NCBI RefSeq assembly: GCF_003001935.1
Contig: NZ_PVNG01000031.1
Span: forward strand, 91,251 to 155,250
Length of the DNA stretch: 64,000 bases
Direction of reading: 5' to 3'
From: Nonomuraea fuscirosea
GTDB lineage: Bacteria; Actinomycetota; Actinomycetes; Streptosporangiales; Streptosporangiaceae
Shown here piece after piece: positions 16,592 through 24,243 of the stretch. Under the pieces are notes generated by a model. The model was not told the DNA's origin, searched no databases, and was given only the letters and a program-made list of their open reading frames with translations. Positions within the stretch are counted from its first letter, which is position 1; every line of letters starts with the position of its first letter. The position numbers and the translations under genes are program-made.

Positions 16592-18499
16592 ATGACGTCT
16601 CCCTTAGTGCCCCGCAGCCGGCGCGAGGTGCTGCACGCGGCCGCCGGGCTCGGCGCGCTGCTCGGTCTCGATCTGGCGGGGCTGGGTCGCGGCGTACGGA
16701 CCGCGGCGGCGGGGCCGTTCGCGTGCGTGGCGCGGCACGACCTGACCGCCGAGCAGTTCCAGGCGGAATGGGACCGGCTGGTGGGGCTGGGCTACCGCCC
16801 CACGCACGTCGACGGCTACACCGTCGGCGGCCGGGCCCGATACGCGGGGATCTGGGAGCAGGCGCCCGGCCCGCCACAGATCGCCAGGCACGGGCTCACC
16901 ACAGAGCGGTACAAGGCGGAGTTCACCCGTGTCACCGCCCTGGGATATCGCCCGGTCGTGGTGAGCGGGTTCGAGCTCGGCGGGGAGCCGCACTTCGCGG
17001 CGATCTGGGAGCAGACCGGCGGCCCGCCCTGGGTGGCCCGCCACGACCTCACCTCGGCCGAATACCAGGCCGAGTTCGACCGCCTGCTCGCCCTCGGCTA
17101 CCGGCTCGTGCTCGTGAACGGGTACCAGGTCGGCGGGTGGGCGCGCTTCGCCGCGATCTGGGAGCAGACGCAGGGGCCCGCCTGGGTGGAACGGCACAAC
17201 CTCACCGCCGCCCAGTACCAGGCCGAGTTCACCGGCCTCGCGAACCAGGGTTTCCGCCCGGTTCACGTCAGTGGATACGTGGTGGGCGGCACCGAGCTGT
17301 TCGCGGCGATCTTCGAGCAGGGCGACGGGCCCGTCTGGTCGGCCGGGCACGATCTCGACTCCGCCGCCTATCAGGCCGCCGACGACGATCACGTGCGCCG
17401 CGGCTACCGGCCGGTCAAGGTGAGCGGGTACGGCCTGCCGCGCTTCGCCGCGATCTGGGTGAGCGAGAGCACCAACGACTTCTCCCGCGTCGACGCCGCC
17501 GTCAACCGGCACCTGACCGCCTCGGGCGTCGCCGGCGTCTCGCTGGCGATCGCGCGCCGCGGCGCGCTGGTCTTCGCCAAGGGGTACGGCCTGGCCAGGC
17601 GGGACACCGGCGAACAGCTCACCGAACGGCACGTCATGCGGATCGCCAGCCTCTCTAAGCCGATCACGGCGGTCGCGGTCATGCGGCTCGTCGAGTCCGG
17701 CCGCCTGGCGCTCGACCAGCACGTCTTCGGGCCCGGCGCCCTTCTGGGCACGCGGTACGGCACCCAGCCGTACCGCGCGGACCTGCGGGCGATCACGCTG
17801 CGGCACCTGCTGGAGCACACCTCAGGAGGCTGGCCGAGCGACGGCACCGACCCGATGTTCACCAACCTCACCATGAACCAGGCACAACTGATCACGTGGG
17901 TGCTGGACAAGCGGCCGCTGCAGTTCGCGCCCGGCACCAGGCACATGTACTCCAACTTCGGCTACTGCCTGCTCGGACGGATCATCGAGCAGGTGACCGG
18001 GCAGAGTTACGTCGACCAGGTCCGGCAGGACGTGTTGAAGCCCGTCGGGAGCGGCAACATGTACCTCGCCGGCGACACGCTCGCCGAGCGGCGGCCCGAC
18101 GAGGTCGTCTACTACGGCTCCGGCGACCCGTACGCCCTCCCGGTGCGGCGCGCGGACGCGCACGGCGGCTGGCTGGGCTCGCCGGTGGACGTCGTCCGGT
18201 TCGCGGTGCGCGCCGACGGCTTCCCCACCGTTCCCGACCTGCTGCGCCGCGACACGGTCAGCACCATGACCACGCCGTCGGCGGCCAGTCCCTCTTACGG
18301 GCTCGGCTGGAACGTCAACAACGCCGGCAACTGGTGGCACAACGGCCGCTACACCCCGGGCACCGAGGCGCTCGTCGTACGTACCGCGAACGAGTTCTGC
18401 TGGGCGGCCGCGGCCAACGGCGCCAACGTCGACCTGGACGCGATGATGTGGGACGTCTACCGGTCCGTCTCCGTCTGGCCCGCCCACGACCTGTTCTAG
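16592..18499 (+). CDS. Exported serine hydrolase with five BTRD1-type repeats
   Basis: A 635-residue protein. The N-terminus (PRSRREVLHAAAGLGALLGL) looks like a twin-arginine signal. Residues about 43-291 hold five tandem repeats of about 50 residues with the pattern ARHDLTxxxYQAEFxxLxxL, GYRPxxVxGYxVGG and RFAAIWEQ; these match the bacterial tandem repeat domain (BTRD1) found before serine hydrolases, as in polyglycine-hydrolase-like proteins. Residues about 300-635 are a beta-lactamase/class C fold: Ser353-x-x-Lys356 (SLSK), Tyr453-Ser-Asn455 (YSN) and a WWHNGRY motif in place of KTG. It probably cleaves a peptide or ester outside the cell; target unknown. Confidence 0.9.
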   Translation: MTSPLVPRSRREVLHAAAGLGALLGLDLAGLGRGVRTAAAGPFACVARHDLTAEQFQAEWDRLVGLGYRPTHVDGYTVGGRARYAGIWEQAPGPPQIARHGLTTERYKAEFTRVTALGYRPVVVSGFELGGEPHFAAIWEQTGGPPWVARHDLTSAEYQAEFDRLLALGYRLVLVNGYQVGGWARFAAIWEQTQGPAWVERHNLTAAQYQAEFTGLANQGFRPVHVSGYVVGGTELFAAIFEQGDGPVWSAGHDLDSAAYQAADDDHVRRGYRPVKVSGYGLPRFAAIWVSESTNDFSRVDAAVNRHLTASGVAGVSLAIARRGALVFAKGYGLARRDTGEQLTERHVMRIASLSKPITAVAVMRLVESGRLALDQHVFGPGALLGTRYGTQPYRADLRAITLRHLLEHTSGGWPSDGTDPMFTNLTMNQAQLITWVLDKRPLQFAPGTRHMYSNFGYCLLGRIIEQVTGQSYVDQVRQDVLKPVGSGNMYLAGDTLAERRPDEVVYYGSGDPYALPVRRADAHGGWLGSPVDVVRFAVRADGFPTVPDLLRRDTVSTMTTPSAASPSYGLGWNVNNAGNWWHNGRYTPGTEALVVRTANEFCWAAAANGANVDLDAMMWDVYRSVSVWPAHDLF

Positions 18500-18506
18500 C
18501 CGGCCG

Positions 18507-19928
18507 CTACGTCAGGGAGGCGGTGCGGCAGCGGACGCGGACGGCGGGTCTGGCGCCGTGCGGTGGCCGCAGGGTCGAGGCGTGCGCGTGGACCAGGTCG
18601 TGCAGCCGGTAGCGGCCAGGGGCCGGCTCCTGGAGGAGGTGGGCGTGCACGAGGTGGTCCAGCAGCCGGCTCGCCCGGGCCGGGGTCGTGTTCAGCAGGA
18701 CGGCTGCGGTGCCGAGGGTGAAGGACGAGTGGGGGGCCGCGCCCAGGAGGCGGTAGGCCCGCTGCTGGTCGGGGGGCAGGCGTTCGTAGGAGCGGTTGAG
18801 TGCGCCGGTGACGCTCTGGTGACCGGCCGCCAGTTCGGCGAGGCGGTCGGTGGTCAGGCGGTCGAGGAGGTGGCGGGCGTTCCACGAGGGGTGGGCCTGG
18901 AGGCGGGCGGCGGCGAGCCGGATCGCCAGGGGCAGCAGGCCGCAGCGGCGGACGATCTCGGCCAGGACGTCAGGAGGCGTCTCCGGGGCGCAGGCGGAAG
19001 TGACGGCCGGGTCGCCGCCGGAGGTGGCGTCGAGGGCGCAGCCGGCGGTGCGGGCGAACAGGGCGACCGCCTCGGTCAGGGGCAACGTGTCCAGGGACAG
19101 GACGCGGGCGTCGCCGGGGCAGGTCAGGCGGTGGCGGCTGGTCACGATCACCCGGCAGCCGGGCGTCGCGGGCAGGAGCGGGTGGAGCTGGTGTTCGTCG
19201 GCGGCGTCGTCCAGGACGATCAGCAGCCTGCGGTCGGCCAGGACGCTGCGGTACAGCGCGGCGCGGTCGTCCAGGTGCCACGGGATGTGCTCGGCGGGGA
19301 CGCCCAGGGTGCGGAGCACGCGGGCGAGCGCGTCGCCCGGATCCACCGGCGCGGTCGCCTGGGCGTGGCCGTGCAGGTCCACGAAGAGCTGGCCGTCGGG
19401 GAAGTGGGGGGCCAGGCGGTGGGCGGCGTGCACGGCCAGCACCGTCTTGCCCGTCCCGGCCATACCGGTGACGAAGACGACCGCCTGAGTGGTGCGGCTC
19501 GCCACGAAGGCCGCCTCGCGCTCCCGTATGCCGGGCACGGCGACGTCGGCGGGCAGCTGACGCGGGACGGTCCACGGGCGTGCGTCGGCAGCGTGGCCGG
19601 CGGGGCGGTGGGCAGCGTGGTCGGCCGGGCGGTCCCGGGCGACCGCGTTCAGGGCCGCCCGTTCGGCCCCGTCCAGGTCCAGGGCCTTGGCCAGCAGCAG
19701 GACCGAGGTGGTCCGCGGCCGGAGCAGCCCGTCGTTCTCCAGCCGGCGCACCGTCCTGACATTCAGACCGGCCCGTTCGGCGAGTTGTTCCTGCGTCAGC
19801 AGCGCCCGCCGTCGCCACGTGCGCAGCAGTTCCCCCATCGACATCCCGGCACCGGGATACATGGATCCGACACCCCCGTTCTCCTCGTCGGCCTGGCTCA
19901 CGACGTATCCCCCGTCGTTCCTGACCAT
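18507..19928 (-). CDS. XRE/NB-ARC regulator lacking a TPR tail
   Basis: A 473-residue protein. An XRE helix-turn-helix (LLTQEQLAERAGLNVRTVRR) lies near the N-terminus, followed by an NB-ARC/STAND ATPase with Walker A VTGMAGTGKTVLAVHAAHRL, Walker B RRLLIVLDDAADE and sensor VIVTSRHRLTC. The AfsR/SARP-like relatives usually carry several hundred residues of TPR after the ATPase; here the protein ends soon after the ATPase winged-helix region, so no sensor domain is obvious. The start is uncertain: ATG 19928 is used, with GTG or ATG alternatives up to about 35 codons downstream. It is divergent from the STAND-WD40 gene and may control the cluster. Confidence 0.85.
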   Translation of the reverse strand: MVRNDGGYVVSQADEENGGVGSMYPGAGMSMGELLRTWRRRALLTQEQLAERAGLNVRTVRRLENDGLLRPRTTSVLLLAKALDLDGAERAALNAVARDRPADHAAHRPAGHAADARPWTVPRQLPADVAVPGIREREAAFVASRTTQAVVFVTGMAGTGKTVLAVHAAHRLAPHFPDGQLFVDLHGHAQATAPVDPGDALARVLRTLGVPAEHIPWHLDDRAALYRSVLADRRLLIVLDDAADEHQLHPLLPATPGCRVIVTSRHRLTCPGDARVLSLDTLPLTEAVALFARTAGCALDATSGGDPAVTSACAPETPPDVLAEIVRRCGLLPLAIRLAAARLQAHPSWNARHLLDRLTTDRLAELAAGHQSVTGALNRSYERLPPDQQRAYRLLGAAPHSSFTLGTAAVLLNTTPARASRLLDHLVHAHLLQEPAPGRYRLHDLVHAHASTLRPPHGARPAVRVRCRTASLT

Positions 19929-20048
19929 CGAAACCGCGTCCCGCCTGTTCAGGCCACCGTTCGGACGGCATTGGACGGAATCGGACGGGAGGGGCGAGCC
20001 AGGCATCGCGCGCAAAGATGATTGAGGGTGTGCGGGTCATTGGCCAGA

Positions 20049-23000
20049 ATGAGCGCCATGGGCGAGCGAGGCGGGGGCGGCCGATCTCATGACGTGTGCC
20101 CCTACCAAGGGCTGGTCCCGTTCGAGAGCACGAAGGCGGAGCTGTTCTTCGGACGGACGCGGGCGACCCGGAGCCTCCTGGAGCGCCTGGCCGGCCGGCT
20201 GGGCCGGCACGGGTCCGTCCTGCTCGTCTCGGGCGCCTCGGGGGTGGGCAAGTCGTCGCTGCTGCGCGCGGGGCTGCTGCCGGCGCTGGCGGAGGGGATG
20301 GCGCCGCTGCCCGGGTCGCGGGACTGGCCGCGGCTGCTGGTGACACCGGGCGCGGATCCGTTCGGCACGCTCACCGCCGCGTGGGTGCGGCAGTTCGGCG
20401 GCACGGCCGAGACGACGGCCTCGCGATTACGCCACGCTCCGGCCGACGCGCTCAACGGGCGGTGTGTGCTGGTGGTGGACCAGTTCGAGGAGCTGTTCAC
20501 CCTGGTGAGCGACGAGCGGGAGCGGCAGGCGTTCGTCCGGACGCTGCACGCCCTGGCGCGGGGCCGGGACGGCGCCGCCGTGATCGTCGGGGTGCGCGCC
20601 GACTACTGGGACCGGTGCGCCGCCTACCCGCAGTTCGCCGAGGCGATCCAGGACGGTCAGGTCATCGTCGAGCCGATGACGGAGCCGGACCTGCGGCTGG
20701 CCATCACCGGCCCGGCGGCCACGGCGGGCCTGCGGCTCGAACCAGGGCTGGTGGAGATCATTCTGGCGGAGCTGGGCGCCGGCGACCGGTACGAGGCCGG
20801 TGCCCTGCCCCTGCTCTCCCAGGCGTTGCGCAACACCTGGGAACGGCGCGAGAAGGACACGCTGACGGTCCGCGGGTACGAGGACTCCGGCCGGGTGCGC
20901 GACTCCGTACGGCGTACGGCCGATGAGGTCCTCGACGCGCTGCGGCCGGACGACCGCAAGGCCGCGCTGCGGATCTTCCGCCGGATGACCACGATCACCG
21001 CGGGCGGCCGGGTGGCGCGGCGCCGCGCGACGCTGTCCGAGCTGCACACCGCCGCGTCCGTCCATGACACGAGGGAACGCACGGCGGCGCTGCTGTCCGC
21101 GTTCGCCGACCGCCGCCTGCTCACCCTGCACGAGGACAGCGCCGAGATCGCCCACGACGCCCTCCTGACGGCCTGGCCGGCTCTCCGGCAGTGGCTCGAA
21201 CCGGACCTGGCCGCGCAGACGGTGTACGACGGGCTCGTGGAGGCCGCGGCGCAGTGGGCGGACAACCACCGCGACCCCGCCTTCCTCTACCGGGGCCCCC
21301 GGCTGCTGGCGGTCCAGGACAGCCGCCCCCGCTGGGAGCGCGACCCCGACAGCTTCCCCTCGCCCGGCGCCACCGTGGACAGCTTCGTCACGGCCTCCGA
21401 GCGGGAGGCGCGGCGGGTGCACCGGCGCCGCCGGCTCGTCATGTCGGGCCTGGCGGCGCTGTCGGTGATCGCCCTGATCGCGGCCGGCGCCGCCGTCAGC
21501 GCGGCGGACACCGCGAACCGGCAGCGCGGCCTGGCCAGCTCCCGCCAGCTCGCGGTGCTGAGCGAGGTCACCGGCGACACCGCCCTGGCCTCGATGATGG
21601 CCGTGGCGGCGTGGCGGATCGCGCCCACCGATGAGGCCCGCAACCGGGTGCTGACCGCGGCCACCCGTACCGGCAGAGGGACCCTGACCGGGCACGAGCG
21701 AGGCGTCAATGCGGTGGAGTTCAGCCCGGACGGCGCGCTCATCGCGACGGGCAGCGACGACGGGACGGCGCGGCTGTGGGACGCGGCGACGCGGCGGCAG
21801 CTCGGCGCGCCGATCACGCGGGCGAAGTACGACTGTTCGAGCGTGCGGCTGGCCTTCAGCCATGACGGCCGGACGCTGGCCACGGCGTGCCTCAGCACCG
21901 TCCGGTTCTACGACGTGGTCACCCGCCGCGAGCTCGGCCCCGAACTGAAGGCCGGCGGGGTCGTCAACGCGATCGCGTTCAACCCGGACGGCAGGACGCT
22001 GGCGACCGGCGACAGCAAGGGCGTGGTCCAGCAGTGGGACGTGGCCACGCGCCGCCCGCACGGGGCTCCCATGGGCCGGCCGCACGGGAAGGCCGTCTTC
22101 GGCATCACGTACGGCAAGGACGGGAAGATCCTGGCCACCGCCGGGGAGGACAAGACCGCGCGGCTGTGGGACACCGCCACGTCCCGGCAGCTCGGCAAGC
22201 CCTTCACCGGGCACACGCAGGCTCTCACGGATGTCGCCATCAGCCCGGACGGGTCGACGCTGGCCACCGTGAGCTGGGACCGTACCGGCCGGGTGTGGGA
22301 CGTGGCCACGCGCGAGCAGAAGGGGCGGCTCAAGGACCGCACCGCCGGCTACCACTCGATCGCGTTCAGCCCGGACGGCACCAGGATCGCCACCGGCGGC
22401 GACAGCGGGCGCACCGTGCTGTGGGACACGGCCACCAGGGAGCAGCTGTTCGCGCTGTCCGACAACTACGCCGCGGTGGACGACATCACGTTCAGCCCGG
22501 ACGGGACGGTGCTGGCCGCCGCCAGCGACGACGGCGTGGTCCGGCTGGCCGACCCGCGGACGCTCCAGCAGAAGGGGACCCGGGTGCCGGCCTCGGGGGC
22601 CGTCGCGCTGAGCCCGGACGGGCGGATCCTGGTCACCGGCGTCGCCGACGAGAAGAGCCCCGACCTGCAGCTGTGGGACGCGGCCCGCCAGCGCCCCCTC
22701 GGCCCGCCGCTGCGTCCCGTGACCGCGCGCAGGTCGGCCGCGTACCAGCTCGCGTTCACCCCCGACGGGCGCAAGCTCCTGTCGGAGGGCCTGGACGGGA
22801 TCCGGCTCTGGGACGTCGAGACCCGCCGCGAGATCGCGCACGAGAAGTCGCTGCACCACGCCAGGATCAGCTCCGACGGCAGGTTCGTCGCCGCCCAGCG
22901 GGACAAGTCGCTCGTGTTCTGGGATCTCGCGAGCGGCAGGGACTTCGGGCCGCGCATCACCGTACGCGACGCGACCGACGTCATCACCGCGATGGCGCTC

Positions 23001-23567
23001 AGCCCCGACGGCACGATCGTGGCGACCGCGGGCTTCGACAACCGGATCCGCTTCTTCGACGTCGCCACCGGTGCGGAGCGGCCCGGACCGACGTTCAAGG
23101 CGCACGGCGGATTCGTCAACGACCTGGCCTTCAGCCCCGACGGCACGCGGCTGGCCGTGACGGCGTACGACAGCAGCGTGCGGCTGTGGGACGTGCCGCG
23201 CCGGCGCGCGGTCGGCATCGGCCTGATCGCCGAGGAGGGCATGGCGACCGCGCTCGGCTTCAGCCCCGACGGGAAGATCCTGGCCACCGGGCTCACCAAC
23301 GGCGAGGTGCAGCTCTGGGACCTGCTGACCTACCGGCGGCTCGGCTCCCCGATGACCGGCCACGACAAAGGCGTGACCGACCTCGCCTACGGCCGCGACG
23401 GGACGACCGTCGCCACGGCGTCGGGAGACAGGACCGCGCGGCTGTGGAACGTCCGCACGCCTCCTGACCTGGTGGCCGCGGCGTGCGCCAACGCGGGCCG
23501 CTCCCTCACCCGCGAGGAGTGGGAGAATCTCGTGCCCCAGGAGGAGTACCGCCAGACGTGCCCCTGA
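20049..23567 (+). CDS. STAND NTPase with membrane segment and 14 WD40 repeats
   Basis: A 1172-residue protein. An N-terminal nSTAND1-type ATPase begins CPYQGLVPFESTKAELFFGR, with Walker A GASGVGKSS at about 62-70 and Walker B VLVVDQFEE at about 140-148. A winged-helix and helical region (HDALLTAWPALRQWLEPD) follows. One membrane segment lies at about 462-484 (MSGLAALSVIALIAAGAAVS). From about 545 to 1140 there are 14 WD40 repeats counted by their closing motifs (ARLWDAATRRQL to ARLWNVRTPPDL), enough for two seven-bladed propellers. The tail (SLTREEWENLVP, EEYRQ) is shared with the trypsin-STAND protein at 27 kb. Starts at 20022 (TTG) or 20058 are possible. A signal-sensing NTPase is inferred. 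Confidence 0.92.
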   Translation: MSAMGERGGGGRSHDVCPYQGLVPFESTKAELFFGRTRATRSLLERLAGRLGRHGSVLLVSGASGVGKSSLLRAGLLPALAEGMAPLPGSRDWPRLLVTPGADPFGTLTAAWVRQFGGTAETTASRLRHAPADALNGRCVLVVDQFEELFTLVSDERERQAFVRTLHALARGRDGAAVIVGVRADYWDRCAAYPQFAEAIQDGQVIVEPMTEPDLRLAITGPAATAGLRLEPGLVEIILAELGAGDRYEAGALPLLSQALRNTWERREKDTLTVRGYEDSGRVRDSVRRTADEVLDALRPDDRKAALRIFRRMTTITAGGRVARRRATLSELHTAASVHDTRERTAALLSAFADRRLLTLHEDSAEIAHDALLTAWPALRQWLEPDLAAQTVYDGLVEAAAQWADNHRDPAFLYRGPRLLAVQDSRPRWERDPDSFPSPGATVDSFVTASEREARRVHRRRRLVMSGLAALSVIALIAAGAAVSAADTANRQRGLASSRQLAVLSEVTGDTALASMMAVAAWRIAPTDEARNRVLTAATRTGRGTLTGHERGVNAVEFSPDGALIATGSDDGTARLWDAATRRQLGAPITRAKYDCSSVRLAFSHDGRTLATACLSTVRFYDVVTRRELGPELKAGGVVNAIAFNPDGRTLATGDSKGVVQQWDVATRRPHGAPMGRPHGKAVFGITYGKDGKILATAGEDKTARLWDTATSRQLGKPFTGHTQALTDVAISPDGSTLATVSWDRTGRVWDVATREQKGRLKDRTAGYHSIAFSPDGTRIATGGDSGRTVLWDTATREQLFALSDNYAAVDDITFSPDGTVLAAASDDGVVRLADPRTLQQKGTRVPASGAVALSPDGRILVTGVADEKSPDLQLWDAARQRPLGPPLRPVTARRSAAYQLAFTPDGRKLLSEGLDGIRLWDVETRREIAHEKSLHHARISSDGRFVAAQRDKSLVFWDLASGRDFGPRITVRDATDVITAMALSPDGTIVATAGFDNRIRFFDVATGAERPGPTFKAHGGFVNDLAFSPDGTRLAVTAYDSSVRLWDVPRRRAVGIGLIAEEGMATALGFSPDGKILATGLTNGEVQLWDLLTYRRLGSPMTGHDKGVTDLAYGRDGTTVATASGDRTARLWNVRTPPDLVAAACANAGRSLTREEWENLVPQEEYRQTCP

Positions 23568-23601
23568 GCTCGACCCTGAACCGACCACGGAGACGACGAG
23601 G

Positions 23602-24243
23602 ATGTTCCTGCGAGGCTTACGGCGGCGGACAGGCAGGCCGGTCCCGGAGCTGGTCGCGTTGTTCCGTTCGATCGTCGAGGGCGGCCGCGACTACCATCCG
23701 ATCGCGTCCGACTTCCTGGAGCACTTCATGGACGGCGCGGGCGCGTCGCGGACGATGTCGCGGCGGTGGCTGCGCTCGTTCAAGGTGATCAGGAAGGCCG
23801 AGCGCAAGAACCAGCGCCGCTTCGAAGGCCAGCTCATCCGGAGCGCCCGGCAGCTCCGGGAGGGAGAGTCGAGCTGGCTGCACGACTACTGGGACGCGCG
23901 GATCAACGCCTTCATCGGTACGGAGCTGTTCTACGTCAGCAGGATGAGCCTGCTGCGCTCGCAGGGGTCGTTCGTGCTGACCAGGGACGGGCCGGAGGTG
24001 AGCGTGTCCGGGACGGTCCGGCACCGCTGGTTCGACCCCTACGACTGGGACCGGGGCCGCTGGGTCTACATCCCGCGCCACGGGTTCGTGCCCATCGCGG
24101 TCGGCCGTGACCTGGTGGAGGCCGACGAGGCGCGCAACTTCCTGATGGAGTCGCGGCACGTGCAGACACTGGAGGGCCGCTGCCGCGACGGCCGGCGCGG
24201 GAACGAGTTCGTCTGGTCTCTGGTACGGGCGGGAGAGGGATGA
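23602..24243 (+). CDS. Unrecognised 213-residue protein coupled to the NACHT gene
   Basis: It begins 34 bases after the STAND-WD40 gene, and its TGA stop overlaps the ATG of the NACHT gene (ATGA), so translation is coupled. The N-terminal half is helical and very basic (SRRWLRSFKVIRKAERKNQR). The C-terminal half is beta-rich with a conserved-looking core, SVSGTVRHRWFDPYDWDRGR, then WVYIPRHGF and FLMESRHVQTLEG. There is no signal peptide, membrane segment or catalytic motif that I recognise. Its position between two STAND-class ATPases suggests an effector or adaptor, but the sequence alone does not show this. Confidence 0.85.
   Translation: MFLRGLRRRTGRPVPELVALFRSIVEGGRDYHPIASDFLEHFMDGAGASRTMSRRWLRSFKVIRKAERKNQRRFEGQLIRSARQLREGESSWLHDYWDARINAFIGTELFYVSRMSLLRSQGSFVLTRDGPEVSVSGTVRHRWFDPYDWDRGRWVYIPRHGFVPIAVGRDLVEADEARNFLMESRHVQTLEGRCRDGRRGNEFVWSLVRAGEG

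Noticed and set aside
20427..23588. A 1053-residue open frame on the minus strand
   Set aside because: It is the antisense of the STAND-WD40 gene; its composition follows from the complementary strand of the WD repeats, and the + strand has clear domains.
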